Of a stretch of DNA of 64,000 nt, positions 28,665-38,374 are shown one piece after another. The notes beneath the pieces are model-generated. The model was given only the letters and a program-made list of their open reading frames with translations, made no database searches and was not told the DNA's origin. The position numbers and the translations under genes are program-made. This stretch comes from Streptomyces sp. NRRL F-5123 (lineage in GTDB: Bacteria; Actinomycetota; Actinomycetes; Streptomycetales; Streptomycetaceae): NCBI RefSeq assembly GCF_000721495.1, contig NZ_JOHY01000002.1, forward strand, positions 62,001 to 126,000. Direction: 5' to 3'. Each line of letters opens with the position of its first letter. Within the stretch, counting starts at the first letter, position 1.

Positions 28665-29531
28665 CCCGGCCCTCGCCCCGGTTCCGGCTCCGGGTCCCGC
28701 CCCCGGGCCGGGGCCGGGCGGGGGGAGGATCCCCAGCTCGGCGTCGGCGCGGGCCTCGGCCTCCCGCCGGGCCAGCCGGAAGTACATGAAGACGACGAAG
28801 CCGGCGAAGACGAACCACTGGCCGGTGTAGCCGAGGTTCTGGAAGGCCTTGAGGTCCAGCCCGCTGTTCGGTGGCGCCACCGGCGGTACGGCCTTCAGGG
28901 GTGCGGCGGCCTCGGTCGCGGTGATCCAGCCGTTGTAGACGGGATACGGAAGGAGGTTGACCAGGGATGCGGCGCTGATGATGCCCAGCTGCCCGGAGGG
29001 GAGCCCGCCGGGCGCGGTGGGCACCCCGTTGCTGCCCGCCGTCTCCGGGTATTGCAGCGCGCCGGTGACGGTGACCTCGCCGGAGGGAGCGGCCGGCACC
29101 GCCCCGCCGGCGGCACCGCCGTCCGCCGGGCCGCCCGCGGGCGCCGTGCCCGGCAGCCAGCCGCGAACGACCGGCAGCGCGGCGCCGCCGTCGAGCCGCA
29201 GCGGGGTGAGCACGTAGTAGCCGTCGCGTCCGTCGAGCCGACGGTCCGGAACGAGCATCTGGTGCGCCGCGTCGTAGCGGCCGGTCGCGGTGACCCGGCG
29301 GCCGGAGGCGTCCGAGGGCACCTCGGCCCTGGTGTCGGGCAGCACCCCGCCGAGCGGGACGGGCTTCTGCTCCGCCGCGTGGGCCTGGGAGCTCTTGGCG
29401 TCCCGGTGCTGGTCCACCCGGAATTCGAAGCGGCTCAGCTGCCAGGTGCCCATGAAGACGCACACGACGACGGCGAGCACCACGAACGCGCCGACGGCCA
29501 GCCAGCGCGGGGTGAGCAGGAACCGGTACAC
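28644..29531 (-). CDS. SURF1 family cytochrome oxidase assembly protein
   Basis: A 295-residue membrane protein of the SURF1/Shy1 family, which helps assemble haem-copper cytochrome c oxidase. A first transmembrane helix (WLAVGAFVVLAVVVCVFMG) runs into the hallmark TWQLSRFEFR; a second helix lies near residues 240-262 (WFVFAGFVVFMYFRLARREAEA). The loop between is extracytoplasmic. The GTG start gives the VYRFLLTPRW beginning usual for Streptomyces members, though its ribosome site is weak. The last ~30 residues are Gly/Pro/Ala-rich. It overlaps the convergent S9 peptidase gene by 21 bp. Confidence 0.9.
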   Translation of the reverse strand: MYRFLLTPRWLAVGAFVVLAVVVCVFMGTWQLSRFEFRVDQHRDAKSSQAHAAEQKPVPLGGVLPDTRAEVPSDASGRRVTATGRYDAAHQMLVPDRRLDGRDGYYVLTPLRLDGGAALPVVRGWLPGTAPAGGPADGGAAGGAVPAAPSGEVTVTGALQYPETAGSNGVPTAPGGLPSGQLGIISAASLVNLLPYPVYNGWITATEAAAPLKAVPPVAPPNSGLDLKAFQNLGYTGQWFVFAGFVVFMYFRLARREAEARADAELGILPPPGPGPGAGPGAGTGARAGSAAHVA

Positions 29532-29622
29532 ACCCCCACGGTACGGGGCAGCGGCGCGCCGCCCGCCACCGGGACCCGGTCCTGCCGCCGCCCCCTGGTC
29601 AGGGCGGGGGCGCCCCGGCCGG

Positions 29623-30822
29623 TCAGGAGCCGGCGGGCGGGCTCTCGGCAATCGGTGCGGTGGTGTAGACCGTGCCCGCACAGGCGTCCTGGAGGGTCGG
29701 GCCGACGATGAGCGGTGCGCCGGCGGCGGGGGTGTGGGTCAGCGCGATGGCGGCCGGCGCCGCCGTCGCGGTCGGGGTGCCGACGGACTGCCCGCCGCCG
29801 GCCGGGCCGTCCGCCTTGGCCGCGGCGGCCGGGCCCGCGCCGTCCGCACCCTCGGCGGCAGCGGCGGGGGTGTCCGTCGCGGTGGGCGCCGCGGTGGGGC
29901 TGGCCGTCGGCGAGCCGGTCGGCGGGCAGCCGCCCGGCCCGGTGTCGGCGGGCACCCAGGCGAAGGCGACCTCGTACGTCTGGCCCGGGGCGAGGACGAG
30001 CGGCTGCGCGTCGTCGGCGGGCGGGGGCAGCTCGGTGGCGGCGTCGCCCGCGGTGTGGTTGACGACCGTGATCTGCCCGGGGTCGGCGGCGCCCTGGGCG
30101 ATGACCCCCACGGTGGCCGGGCCGGGCGGCACGGTGCAGGCGGAGGTGGAGACGTTGGCGACGCGGAACCACCCGTGGACGTGTCCGTCGGGGTCGGGGA
30201 CGGCGTTGCTGCTGCCCCCGCCGAGCTGGGTGCTGGAGCAGGCCGGGGCGGCGGCCGTCGGGAGGCTGCCGGGGCTGGTGGCCAGGCCTGCGGAGTTGCC
30301 GCTGCCGCCGGAGGCCGTGGCCTGTCGGCCGGAGCCGTCGTCGTCCGGCCCGGTGCGGTCCGCCCCTGCGTCGCCGCTGGTGCCCCAGGCGTCGGCGCGG
30401 CCGTCGTCGTCCGGGTGCGAGGCGCGCGGGCTCCCCGGGCCGGCGGGGGCCGCGGTGGGGCTGCCGGTGGCGCCGGCCGCGTGGACCAGCGCGGGCACCG
30501 CCGCGCCGACCAGCAGCAGGGCCGCGACGCTGCCGGCCATCGCCTGCCGCCGGTGCAGCCGGCGGGCGGGCACGGCGTGGCGCAGGTGGTCCAGTGCGTC
30601 GGGCGCGGGCCGCAGGTCGCGCACGGCCTGGTGGAAGAGGGCACGCAGCGCCTCCTCCTCGCCGGCCTCGCGGAGGGCGCCGGTTCCGGCGACGGCCTCC
30701 GTGTCGGAGCGGGGGTCGGCGCCGGGGGCGGAGGCGGGGTCGCGGTCGGGGCCTGGGGTGTGGTGGTGCCGGTTCATGGTTTCGGGGGTGTCGTCGTCGT
30801 GTCCGTCGGGGGCTGCGGTCAT
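29623..30822 (-). CDS. Membrane protein coupled to ECF sigma factor, DUF4232-like extracellular part
   Basis: A 399-residue protein with an N-terminal cytoplasmic part of ~90 residues, one membrane helix (MAGSVAALLLVGAAVPALV) and a long outer part rich in Ala/Thr/Pro. The middle resembles the DUF4232 fold (CSSTQL, VANVSTSACTVPPGPATVG, VLAPGQTYEVAFAW, CPP). The ATG overlaps the sigma factor stop (ATGA), so the two are coupled. Position suggests an anti-sigma or sensor partner, yet no zinc-binding HxxxCxxC anti-sigma motif is visible. Function is therefore inferred from context only. Confidence 0.8.
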   Translation of the reverse strand: MTAAPDGHDDDTPETMNRHHHTPGPDRDPASAPGADPRSDTEAVAGTGALREAGEEEALRALFHQAVRDLRPAPDALDHLRHAVPARRLHRRQAMAGSVAALLLVGAAVPALVHAAGATGSPTAAPAGPGSPRASHPDDDGRADAWGTSGDAGADRTGPDDDGSGRQATASGGSGNSAGLATSPGSLPTAAAPACSSTQLGGGSSNAVPDPDGHVHGWFRVANVSTSACTVPPGPATVGVIAQGAADPGQITVVNHTAGDAATELPPPADDAQPLVLAPGQTYEVAFAWVPADTGPGGCPPTGSPTASPTAAPTATDTPAAAAEGADGAGPAAAAKADGPAGGGQSVGTPTATAAPAAIALTHTPAAGAPLIVGPTLQDACAGTVYTTAPIAESPPAGS

Positions 30823-31607
30823 GTCGTGCTCTCCATCGCGACCCGCAGGGCGGCGATGCCGCGCGAGCCGTACGCCTTCACCGAGCCGAGCGATATCCCG
30901 AGCGTCTCGGCGACCTGCGCCTCGGTCATGTCGGCGAAGTAGCGCAGCACCAGCACCTCGCGCTGGCGCCGCTGGAGGGAGCGCATCGCGGCCTTGAGCT
31001 GGTCGCGCTCCAGCAGCTCGTACGCGCCCTCCTCCGCGGACGCCATGTCGGGCATGGGCTTGGAGAGCAGCTTCAGCCCGAGGATGCGGCGGCGCAGGGC
31101 GGAACGCGAGAGGTTGACCACCGTCTGGCGGAGGTAGGCGAGGGTCTTGTCGGGGTCGCGGACCCGGCTGCGGGCGGAGTGCACCCGTATGAAGGCCTCC
31201 TGCACGACGTCCTCGCAGGACGCGGTGTCGTCCAGCAGCAGGGCGGCGAGGCCCAGCAGGGCGCGGTAGTGGGCGCGGTAGGTCTCGGTGAGGTGGTCGA
31301 CCGTGGTGCCGGCGGCCATCGCGGCGTCAGTTCCCCCGCGTCCGTCCGCCCGCCCGTCGGCGCGTTCGTCCGCATGCCTGTCGTCCGATCGGCCGTCCTG
31401 CCCGCTGTCGGTCGTCGCCGTGTCCGGTGCGGCAGGCGTCACCCGCGCCACCGGCCAGGGCGCGATCACCGGAAGCCCTCCGTACGGCGCCCGCTTCGTT
31501 CCGGCCGGGCGTACCGCACGGGCCGGGTCGGCCGGGCGCGCCGGACGGGCCGCGGGTGCGACCGCCGCTCGTCCCAGTGCCGTATCGATAGCCAGTGCCT
31601 CCGCCAC
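30819..31607 (-). CDS. ECF-type RNA polymerase sigma factor (SigE-like family)
   Basis: A 262-residue sigma-70-type factor. Region 2 reads HYRALLGLAALLLDDTASCEDVVQEAFIRVH, and region 4 reads LQRRQREVLVLRYFADMTEAQVAETLGISLGSVKAYGSRGIAAL with the DNA-recognition helix. About 95 N-terminal residues are low-complexity, rich in Arg, Asp and Pro. The GTG at 31607 lacks a ribosome site; the ATG at 31319 (AAGTTVDHLTETY), with GGGGGAA upstream, is a serious alternative and would give a standard ~166-residue ECF factor. It is followed by a membrane protein that may regulate it. Confidence 0.85.
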   Translation of the reverse strand: MAEALAIDTALGRAAVAPAARPARPADPARAVRPAGTKRAPYGGLPVIAPWPVARVTPAAPDTATTDSGQDGRSDDRHADERADGRADGRGGTDAAMAAGTTVDHLTETYRAHYRALLGLAALLLDDTASCEDVVQEAFIRVHSARSRVRDPDKTLAYLRQTVVNLSRSALRRRILGLKLLSKPMPDMASAEEGAYELLERDQLKAAMRSLQRRQREVLVLRYFADMTEAQVAETLGISLGSVKAYGSRGIAALRVAMESTT

Positions 31608-31792
31608 GCCAGTTGGACACGCATCCCCCTGTCAGGGTTGTACGCGCAAGGCACCCCACCCGACGGAGCGTCATATATCCCCATGCGCACCAGCTCTTCC
31701 CTCAGCGCCTGATTTGCACCGACGGCCCCCGTTCACATTCGGTGTGTGTGCAGCACCCCGGACAGCACCCGGTAGCGCGCTGACACAAAGAC

Positions 31793-31829
31793 GCTCCCCC
31801 GCGGCCGGCGGTTGCGGCCACGGGGGAGC
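31793..31829. terminator. Terminator between aspartokinase and sigma factor genes
   Basis: A 15-bp stem with one mismatch (GCTCCCCCGCGGCCG and CGGCCACGGGGGAGC) and a seven-base loop, 170 bp past the aspartokinase stop. The rest of the 394-bp gap (31608-32001) has no gene; 31940-31995 holds several repeats of the word GGACTCCGG. Confidence 0.65.
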
Positions 31830-32001
31830 AAATTCTCCAGGGTTGCACGGGCGGATTCAAGTGGTCCAGACCAGCTTCCGACCAGATTCAGCCGATTTCG
31901 ACCCGATTTGCCGGAATCCTTACGCCAGCACCGCCAGAAACTCCGGAAGCTGCGAAAGCTCCGGGGACTCCGGGGACTCCGGCCCCGCGGACTCCGGAAG
32001 C

Positions 32002-32523
32002 TCAGCGGCCGGTACCGCCGTAGACCACGGCCTCGTCGCTGTCGCTGTCCAGCCCGAACGCCGTGTGCACGGCCTGCACCGCCGCGTTCACGTCGTCGGC
32101 CCGGGTGACGACCGAGATGCGGATCTCCGAGGTCGAGATCAGCTCGATGTTGACCCCCGCGTTGGACAGCGCCTCGAAGAAGGTCGCCGTCACGCCGGGG
32201 TTGGTCTTCATCCCGGCCCCGACCAGCGAGATCTTGCCGATCTGGTCGTCGTAGCGCAGCGAGTCGAAGGCGATCACCGTCTGCGCCCGCTGCAGCGCCT
32301 CCATCGCCTTGTGGCCCTCGGCCTTCGGCAGCGTGAAGGAGATGTCGGTCAGCGCCGTCGTGGCGGCGGACACGTTCTGCACGATCATGTCGATGTTGAT
32401 CTCGGCGTCCGCGATGGCCCGGAAGATCGTCGCCGCCTCGCCCGGCTTGTCCGGCACCCCGACGACCGTGATCTTCGCCTCCGAGGTGTCGTGCGAGACA
32501 CCGGAGATGATGGCCTGCTCCAC
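32002..32523 (-). CDS. Aspartate kinase beta chain from internal start
   Basis: In frame within the aspartokinase gene, a GTG at 32523 is preceded by AAGGAGG with seven bases between. It encodes the last 173 residues, i.e. both ACT domains, beginning [12 protein letters not shown]. In Corynebacterium and Bacillus such internal starts make the regulatory beta subunit of an alpha2beta2 enzyme. The site and reading frame are seen directly; use of the start is inferred from those relatives. Confidence 0.72.
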   Translation of the reverse strand: MEQAIISGVSHDTSEAKITVVGVPDKPGEAATIFRAIADAEINIDMIVQNVSAATTALTDISFTLPKAEGHKAMEALQRAQTVIAFDSLRYDDQIGKISLVGAGMKTNPGVTATFFEALSNAGVNIELISTSEIRISVVTRADDVNAAVQAVHTAFGLDSDSDEAVVYGGTGR

Positions 32524-33315
32524 TGGGCTGCCTCCTTGCGTGACGTGGTGCGGCACCGGCCGCGCTTCCAGCCCCTCGGGCCGTTCGTTGCTGACCCAGG
32601 TGCCCGGGAGTCCGGAGAAGGACGAGCGCACATGGATCGGGATGTTGTAGCGCCGCGCGTACTCGACGCAGCGGTGCAGCAGCACCTTCGAGCCGGAGCT
32701 CGCCAGCTCCAGCATGTCCTCGAAGGCGATCCAGTCCATCTTGCGGGCCTTCTTCACCACCCGCGGGTCCGCGGTGAAGACGCCGTCGACGTCCGTGTAG
32801 ATCTCGCAGACCTCGGCGTCCAGCGCCGCCGCGAGTGCGACCGCCGTCGTGTCCGAGCCGCCCCGCCCCAGCGTGGTGATGTCCTTCTTGTCCTGCGACA
32901 CACCCTGGAAGCCGGCGACGATCGCGATGTTGCCCTCGTCGAGCGCGGTACGGATGCGGCCCGGCGTGACGTCGATGATCCGCGCCTTGTTGTGCACCGA
33001 GTCGGTGATCACACCCGCCTGGCTGCCGGTGAAGGACTGCGCTTCGTGGCCGAGGTTTTTGATCGCCATCGCCAGCAGCGCCATGGAGATGCGCTCTCCT
33101 GCGGTCAGCAGCATGTCGAATTCGCGGCCGGCCGGGATCGGCGACACCTGCTCCGCGAGATCGATCAGCTCGTCCGTCGTGTCGCCCATCGCCGAGACCA
33201 CCACGACGACCTGGTGGCCGTGCTTCTTGGTGTCCACGATCCGGCGTGCGACCCGCTTGATGCCTTCGGCATCGGCGACAGAGGAGCCGCCGTACTTCTG
33301 CACGACAAGGCCCAC
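32002..33315 (-). CDS. ask: Aspartate kinase (alpha chain)
   Basis: A 437-residue aspartokinase, the first step of the lysine, threonine and methionine branch (aspartate to aspartyl-4-phosphate). The N-terminal kinase domain starts [16 protein letters not shown] and contains [12 protein letters not shown] and [16 protein letters not shown]. Two ACT domains follow ([42 protein letters not shown]), which bind lysine/threonine for feedback control. The length fits class-II aspartokinases. An internal start with a perfect ribosome site gives the beta chain (next entry). Usually asd follows directly; here it does not lie within the window's downstream side. Confidence 0.96.
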   Translation of the reverse strand: MGLVVQKYGGSSVADAEGIKRVARRIVDTKKHGHQVVVVVSAMGDTTDELIDLAEQVSPIPAGREFDMLLTAGERISMALLAMAIKNLGHEAQSFTGSQAGVITDSVHNKARIIDVTPGRIRTALDEGNIAIVAGFQGVSQDKKDITTLGRGGSDTTAVALAAALDAEVCEIYTDVDGVFTADPRVVKKARKMDWIAFEDMLELASSGSKVLLHRCVEYARRYNIPIHVRSSFSGLPGTWVSNERPEGLEARPVPHHVTQGGSPVEQAIISGVSHDTSEAKITVVGVPDKPGEAATIFRAIADAEINIDMIVQNVSAATTALTDISFTLPKAEGHKAMEALQRAQTVIAFDSLRYDDQIGKISLVGAGMKTNPGVTATFFEALSNAGVNIELISTSEIRISVVTRADDVNAAVQAVHTAFGLDSDSDEAVVYGGTGR

Positions 33316-33530
33316 GTGCGCTCCTCGCTCAGGGATGTGAATGCGGTCGGCCCAGTTTAACGAGCAGGCACGATTCGCCCGGAACGTATCGCATGGTGAG
33401 ATGTGACGCTCAGAGAATGATCACGCGATCACCCCGGCGACCGCCGGACCCGCCCTCACCCCGCCAGGCCGGACCCCCGCCAGGCCCCGCCAGGCCCCGC
33501 CCGGACCCCGCCCCGGCCGCCGCGGGCGGC

Positions 33531-34259
33531 TCACCGCGCCGGCCGCAGCCCCATCGTCCCCAGCTCGGCCTCCATGACGCGGCCGGCCTCCTCCGCCAGC
33601 TCCTCCTCGTCGTCCGCCTCGCCACCCGTGTCCAGGCCGTCCAGCTCGTCCAGCGGGCTGTCCAGCCGTACGTGCGCCACCAGCGACTGCAGGGCCCGCA
33701 GGCTCGCGCTCGCCGTCGACCCCCAGTTGGACAGGTACGAGAACTGCCACCACCACAGCGCCTCCGACACCCGCCCGGCCCGGAAGTGCGTGAGCCCGTG
33801 CGTGAGATCGGCCACCACGTCGGCCATGTCGTCCGAGATCCGGCAAGCCACCGGCGTCGACCGGGGCACGTACGGGTCGAAGACCTCGGAGTAGACGTCG
33901 ATCGGCTCCAGCAGCGCCGCGAGGCGCTGCCGCAGGTCGTCCTCATCGGGCTCGGGCCCGGCGTCCGGCTCGTAGCGCTCGTCGGGCACGAAGTCCTCGT
34001 GCGCCCCGAGCCGCCCGCCCGCCAGCAGCAGCTGCGATACCTCCAGCAGCAGGTACGGCACGGCGCTGTCCGGGTCGTCGCCCTTGGCGACCTCGCGGAC
34101 CGAGAGGATGAAGCTCTCGATCTGGTCGGCGATCTGGACGGCGTACTCGTCCGGCTCCTGCTCGCGCGGCAGCGCCACCACCGGATCGACTGCGGCCGCG
34201 CCACCGCCCGCCGAACCGGCGGGACTCTCCGGGTTCCTGTTCACCACGGTCTCAGACAT
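33531..34259 (-). CDS. DUF5063 domain protein
   Basis: A 242-residue, acidic, mostly helical cytoplasmic protein. The core contains [45 protein letters not shown] and [15 protein letters not shown], which I recognise as the DUF5063 family common beside recR and ask in Streptomyces. Residues near the C-terminus are rich in Glu/Asp. The ATG start lies inside the 3' end of recR (overlap of eight bases), so the genes are cotranscribed. Function is unknown. The 215-bp gap toward ask holds repeats of CCCCGCCAGG but no gene. Confidence 0.85.
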   Translation of the reverse strand: MSETVVNRNPESPAGSAGGGAAAVDPVVALPREQEPDEYAVQIADQIESFILSVREVAKGDDPDSAVPYLLLEVSQLLLAGGRLGAHEDFVPDERYEPDAGPEPDEDDLRQRLAALLEPIDVYSEVFDPYVPRSTPVACRISDDMADVVADLTHGLTHFRAGRVSEALWWWQFSYLSNWGSTASASLRALQSLVAHVRLDSPLDELDGLDTGGEADDEEELAEEAGRVMEAELGTMGLRPAR

Positions 34260-34851
34260 CGAGCAACCGCCTCCCTTCGAAGGCCCGCCCCAGCGTGACC
34301 TCGTCCGCGTACTCCAAGTCGCCGCCCACCGGCAGGCCGCTGGCCAGGCGCGTCACACGCAAACCCATAGGTTTGACCGTCCGGGCGAGGTACGTCGCGG
34401 TCGCCTCGCCCTCCAGATTGGGGTCGGTCGCCAGGATCAACTCGGTGACCGAGTCGTCGGCGAGCCTGCGCAGCAGCTCCGCGATCCGCAGATCGTCCGG
34501 CCCGACCCCGTCGATCGGGCTGATCGCCCCGCCCAGCACGTGGTATTTCCCGCGGAACTCGCGGGTGCGCTCGATCGCGACCACGTCCTTGGGCTCCTCG
34601 ACGACGCAGATCACCGAAGCGTCGCGGCGCGGATCCCGGCACACCCGGCACAGCTCGTCCTGCGCGACGTTCCCGCACACCTGGCAGAAGCGCACCTTCG
34701 CCTTGACCTCCGCCAGCACGTGCGCCAGCCGGCGCACGTCGGCGGGGTCGGCCTGCAGGATGTGGAAGGCGATCCGCTGCGCGCTCTTGGGACCCACGCC
34801 GGGCAGCCTGCCCAGTTCGTCGATCAGGTCCTGGACCACGCCTTCGTACAC
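34252..34851 (-). CDS. recR: Recombination mediator RecR
   Basis: A 199-residue RecR, the standard length. It shows the N-terminal helix-hairpin-helix ([17 protein letters not shown]), the four-Cys zinc finger ([16 protein letters not shown]) and the Toprim domain ([16 protein letters not shown] ... [16 protein letters not shown]). RecR works with RecO/RecF to load RecA at gaps. It sits in the classic dnaX-ybaB-recR order, all on the minus strand. Confidence 0.97.
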   Translation of the reverse strand: MYEGVVQDLIDELGRLPGVGPKSAQRIAFHILQADPADVRRLAHVLAEVKAKVRFCQVCGNVAQDELCRVCRDPRRDASVICVVEEPKDVVAIERTREFRGKYHVLGGAISPIDGVGPDDLRIAELLRRLADDSVTELILATDPNLEGEATATYLARTVKPMGLRVTRLASGLPVGGDLEYADEVTLGRAFEGRRLLDV

Positions 34852-34942
34852 GCCGGGTCGCCTTTCGGGGAGGAGGGGTGGGACCTTCGGTTGCCGGCCG
34901 TCCGATCGTCGGACCGGGCCGGCGGGGCCGACTGTCCGATGG

Positions 34943-35275
34943 TCAGAAGAGTCCGGGCAGCCCGCCGCCGAGGCCCTGCGCGAGCGGGCCCAGCTTGCGC
35001 TGCTGCACTTCCTGTGCTGCCTCCGTCGCGTTGTGCACGGCGGCGACCACGAGGTCGGCCAGCGTCTCGGTGTCCTCCGGGTCGACGGCCTTGGGGTCGA
35101 TCACCAGCGCGCGCAGCTCGCCCGCGCCGGACACGGTCGCCGTGACCAGCCCGCCGCCCGCCGTGCCCTCGACCTCGGTCCGGGCCAGCTCCTGCTGGGC
35201 CGCGGCCAGGTCCTGCTGCATCTTCTGCGCCTGCTGGAGCAGCGCCTGCATGTTCGGCTGACCACCGGGAATCAT
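34943..35275 (-). CDS. YbaB/EbfC family nucleoid-associated protein
   Basis: A 110-residue DNA-binding protein. The first part is a coiled-coil-like helix rich in Gln ([29 protein letters not shown]), then [20 protein letters not shown] and a C-terminal helix, the usual YbaB fold. The ATG at 35275 is chosen because AGGAGC lies just upstream; an extension to 35338 has no ribosome site. Homodimers bind DNA and are almost always encoded between dnaX and recR, as here. Confidence 0.94.
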   Translation of the reverse strand: MIPGGQPNMQALLQQAQKMQQDLAAAQQELARTEVEGTAGGGLVTATVSGAGELRALVIDPKAVDPEDTETLADLVVAAVHNATEAAQEVQQRKLGPLAQGLGGGLPGLF

Positions 35276-35532
35276 GGTTTGCTCCTGCCTCGCATCGTCC
35301 GCCGGACGCGTTTCGTCCGTCTCTCGATCGTCTCGCACCCTGCCGTCCGTGACACGCCGAGCCTACGTGTTCGCCCCTTGCCGCGCCCTACGCCGTACGG
35401 AGGATCGCGCCGTCCTCCGACTCCGCCGGGAGTAGCGGGTGCGCCGGCCCTACGGCGTACCCGGAGCACCATCTGCCCGCTGCCGGCCAGGTCAGTCCGG
35501 CTGGAGGGGACGAACCGCGGCCGCGAGGAAGG

Positions 35533-37770
35533 TCAGTCGTGCCGGATCTCCTCGATGACGGTCGCGCCGAGCTCGCGGATGAACAGATCGTGACCGCTGA
35601 GTGCCGAATCGACGAGGTCGGGGTCGTCGTCCTCGGGGATGTCGTCCTCGATCGGGGGCGGCGTCTCGTCGGTCATGAGCCTCGGCCGCTGCCCGCCGGG
35701 GGCCTGACCTGGCGGTACGTCCCCGGGCCCGGGCGGGGCGGGGCGGGGCGGGGGCGGTGCGGCCACGGCCGTGCCCTGACCGGGTACGGCGACGGGGCCG
35801 AGTGCGGTAGTGCCGCCGGACACGGCCGGGCCGCCGGGGGCGCCGGGCGCGGTGGTCGCCGGTGCGGTACGGGCGGGGGCCTGGGCCGAGCCGTACGCGT
35901 CCGGGCCCGCGGGGGCGTAGGAGGGGGATCCGGGGCCGGGCGGGGGTGCGGGCGGGCGGGGGGAGCCGCCGCCGAAGCCGCCGGGGGTGCTGCCGCCTCC
36001 GCCGCCGAAGCCGCCCGCGGGACCGGGGCCGGGGCCGGGGCCGCCGCCGGAGGGGTCGACGATGGCCTCGATCCGCCACTGCACGCCCAGGGCGTCGCTG
36101 ATGGCCTGCTTGAGGACGTCCTCGCTGCCGTTGTTGGCGAAGCTGTTGCGGGCCCCGGCGTTGTCGAAGCCGATCTGCAGCGTCTCGCCGTCGAACCCGG
36201 AGACCTGGGCGTTGTTGAAGAGCAGCATCCACGTGAGGCGCCGCCGGCTCTTGACGGCCTCCAGGATCTGCGGCCACATCTGCCGCACCCGCGAGGGATC
36301 CCCGACCCCGGCGGAGCCCCCCTGCGGGGCGGCGGGCGCGGGAGCGGCGGCGGGTGTGGCCGCGGGCGCGGCGGCCGTGGGCCAGGCCCCACGCCGGGCG
36401 GGGTTGTCGGCGGAGGGTACGGGCGCGGACGCGGCCGGCGGGGCCGGGGGCGCAGCGGCGGTCACGGGCGGCGGGGCCACCGGGGCAGGGGCCGCGGCGG
36501 CGGGCGGCGCGACCGGCGCGGGGGCTGCCGGCGCGGGCGGCGCGGCAGCCGGGTAGCCACCCCCGGCACCCCCGCCACCCCCCGCGGCGGCGGCGAACCC
36601 GCCGCCGCCACCGGCCCCGCCACGCTCCAGCCGCTCCAGCCGCGCCTGCACGGACCGCTCGTCGTCGTAGGCGGCGGGCAGCAGCACCCGCGCGCAGATG
36701 AGCTCCAGCTGCAGCCGCGGCGAGGTCGCCCCCCGCATCTCCGTCAACCCGGTGTTGGCCAGGTCGGCGGCGCGGCTCAGCTCCGCGGCGCCGAAGACCG
36801 AGGCCTGCGCCTGCATCCGCTCCAGGACGTCCCGCGGGGCGTCGATGAGCCCCTTCTCCGCGGCGTCCGGCACGGCGGCGAGGATGACCAGGTCCCGCAG
36901 CCGCTCCAGCAGGTCGGCGACGAACCGCCGCGGGTCGTGCCCGCCCTCGATCACCCGGTCGACGACCTGGAAGACCTCGGCCCCGTCCCCGGCGGCGAAG
37001 CCGTCGACGACGTCGTCCAGCAGCGCCCCGTCGGTGTACCCCAGCAGCGCGGTGGCCATGGCATACGTCACACCGTCCGCCCCGGCCCCGGCGAGCAGCT
37101 GGTCCATGACCGACATCGAGTCGCGCACGGACCCGGCCCCGGCCCGTACGACCAGCGGAAAGACCCCGTCCTCAACGGCGATGTCCTCCTGCCGGCAGAC
37201 CTCCGCGAGGTAGTCCCGCAGCGTCCCGGGCGGCACGAGCCGGAAGGGGTAGTGGTGCGTCCGCGACCGGATCGTCCCGATGACCTTCTCGGGCTCGGTC
37301 GTGGCGAAGATGAACTTCAGATGCTCCGGAGGCTCCTCGACGACCTTGAGCAGCGCGTTGAAGCCGGCCGAGGTGACCATGTGGGCTTCGTCGATGATAT
37401 AGATCTTGTACCGGCTGCCGGCAGGCCCGAAGAACGCCTTCTCCCGCAGGTCACGGGCATCGTCGACACCACCGTGCGAAGCGGCGTCGATCTCGATGAC
37501 GTCGATCGACCCCGGCCCGTTCCTGGCCAGGTCCCGGCACGACCGGCACTCCCCGCAGGGCGTGGGCGTCGGCCCCTGCTCGCAGTTCAGACACCGCGCG
37601 AGGATCCGCGCACTGGTCGTCTTCCCGCACCCCCGCGGCCCGCTGAACAGGTACGCATGATTGACCCGGTTGTTCCGCAGAGCCTGCTGCAACGGGTCAG
37701 TGACATGCTCCTGCCCGATGACCTCGGCGTAGGTCTCGGGACGATAGCGGCGATACAGAGCGAGCGACAC
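35533..37770 (-). CDS. dnaX: DNA polymerase III subunit gamma/tau
   Basis: A 745-residue clamp-loader ATPase. Domain I shows Walker A FSGPRGCGKTTSARILARCL near residue 43, the zinc module (CEQGPTPTPCGECRSC), the DEAH-type Walker B IIDEAHMVTSAGFNALLK and the sensor region FIFATTEPEKVIGTIRSRTHH. Domains II and III run to about residue 375. A long Gly/Ala/Pro-rich tau region follows, interrupted by a folded part near 505-585 (VRQMWPQILEAVKSRRRLTWMLL). No frameshift signal like the E. coli one was seen. The gene heads a leftward run with ybaB, recR and DUF5063. Confidence 0.97.
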   Translation of the reverse strand: MSLALYRRYRPETYAEVIGQEHVTDPLQQALRNNRVNHAYLFSGPRGCGKTTSARILARCLNCEQGPTPTPCGECRSCRDLARNGPGSIDVIEIDAASHGGVDDARDLREKAFFGPAGSRYKIYIIDEAHMVTSAGFNALLKVVEEPPEHLKFIFATTEPEKVIGTIRSRTHHYPFRLVPPGTLRDYLAEVCRQEDIAVEDGVFPLVVRAGAGSVRDSMSVMDQLLAGAGADGVTYAMATALLGYTDGALLDDVVDGFAAGDGAEVFQVVDRVIEGGHDPRRFVADLLERLRDLVILAAVPDAAEKGLIDAPRDVLERMQAQASVFGAAELSRAADLANTGLTEMRGATSPRLQLELICARVLLPAAYDDERSVQARLERLERGGAGGGGGFAAAAGGGGGAGGGYPAAAPPAPAAPAPVAPPAAAAPAPVAPPPVTAAAPPAPPAASAPVPSADNPARRGAWPTAAAPAATPAAAPAPAAPQGGSAGVGDPSRVRQMWPQILEAVKSRRRLTWMLLFNNAQVSGFDGETLQIGFDNAGARNSFANNGSEDVLKQAISDALGVQWRIEAIVDPSGGGPGPGPGPAGGFGGGGGSTPGGFGGGSPRPPAPPPGPGSPSYAPAGPDAYGSAQAPARTAPATTAPGAPGGPAVSGGTTALGPVAVPGQGTAVAAPPPPRPAPPGPGDVPPGQAPGGQRPRLMTDETPPPIEDDIPEDDDPDLVDSALSGHDLFIRELGATVIEEIRHD

Positions 37771-37820
37771 ACCACGAGCCTATCCGCGCCCACCGACAAC
37801 CGTTCCCACCCACACAAAGA

Positions 37821-37904
37821 CCCCCCACGCACCCGCCAGAGCCCACCTACCCTTGCTGCCTTCCGGCCCTGGGGGATTTCAGCGAGATAGCGCCACGTGA
37901 GGGG
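37821..37904 (-). ncRNA. ffs: Signal recognition particle RNA, small bacterial type
   Basis: On the minus strand the apical hairpin reads GGGCCGGAAGGCAGCAAGGG, with the GGAA tetraloop and AGCA internal loop that bind Ffh. The ends pair: CCCCTCACG with CGTGGGGGG, giving an 84-nt hairpin RNA, close to the 82-nt scRNA known from Streptomyces. It lies upstream of dnaX on the same strand, a usual place. Exact ends may differ by a few bases. Confidence 0.93.
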
Positions 37905-37981
37905 CTACGCCCACCCTACCCGATCCCCCCACCCTCGAACGAGTTCGCCCCCACCCCCCTCCGTCTTGTACTGTTCCCCAC

Positions 37982-38066
37982 GGAGGATTCGCCTAGAGGC
38001 CTAGGGCGCACGCTTGGAAAGCGTGTTGGGTTCACCCCCTCACGAGTTCGAATCTCGTATCCTCCG
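37982..38066 (+). tRNA. tRNA-Ser (anticodon GGA)
   Basis: A complete class II tRNA: acceptor GGAGGAT pairs with ATCCTCC, anticodon stem CACGC/GCGTG with loop TTGGAAA (anticodon GGA, reading TCC/TCT), a long variable arm, and T loop GTTCGAATC. CCA is encoded at 38067-38069. Its 3' half, from the anticodon loop on, recurs five more times to the right, marking it as the attachment target of the island. Confidence 0.97.
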
Positions 38067-38092
38067 CCAGTGCCTCACCGGGCACGACGTCG

Positions 38093-38122
38093 AAGGGCCC
38101 CACCGCTCGCGGTGGGGCCCTT
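38093..38122 (+). terminator. tRNA-Ser terminator
   Basis: A perfect 14-bp stem (AAGGGCCCCACCGC and its complement) starting 26 bp after the tRNA. Parts of this hairpin also follow the repeat copies at 58.1 and 60.0 kb. Confidence 0.85.
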
Positions 38123-38343
38123 CAACGTGCTTGGTCTCAGTTGGTGTCCTGGGCGAACCCAGCAAGGCTCCGCCGATCTGACCCCGCCGCCGTCCGGAGT
38201 GCATGAACCGAGCCCGCATCCGCGCCGTACCGCGCGGCTCACACTGCCGCAGCCGCGCCCGGAACGACCAGCGTCGCCACCGACAGGCGCCGAACGGAAC
38301 AGAGGCGCCAAAGGCTTAGGAATCCCTGGCCCGCGCTCCACGA

Positions 38344-38367
38344 GGGGGCCGGTAGAGGCCGGCCCCC
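38344..38367 (-). terminator. Terminator after the restriction-endonuclease-like gene
   Basis: GGGGGCCGG and CCGGCCCCC pair around a six-base loop, eight bases past the stop. The 300 bp between the tRNA and this point otherwise hold only the tRNA terminator and one GGTCTCAG word (38133). Confidence 0.65.
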
Positions 38368-38374
38368 GCTGCTG

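Noticed and set aside
31608..32001. Small basic ORF over the GGACTCCGG repeats
   Set aside because: It is a translated simple repeat rich in Arg-Lys-Leu without a start signal; the region is better read as a terminator and promoter gap.
35539..37890. Long plus-strand open frame opposite dnaX
   Set aside because: It is antisense to the clear DnaX motifs and would also run across the SRP RNA; the product is Gly/Arg-rich with no fold.
37982..38069. tRNA-Ser as a broken tRNA because its variable arm differs from the repeats
   Set aside because: The three differing bases lie in the variable arm, which varies freely; all stems pair and CCA is encoded.
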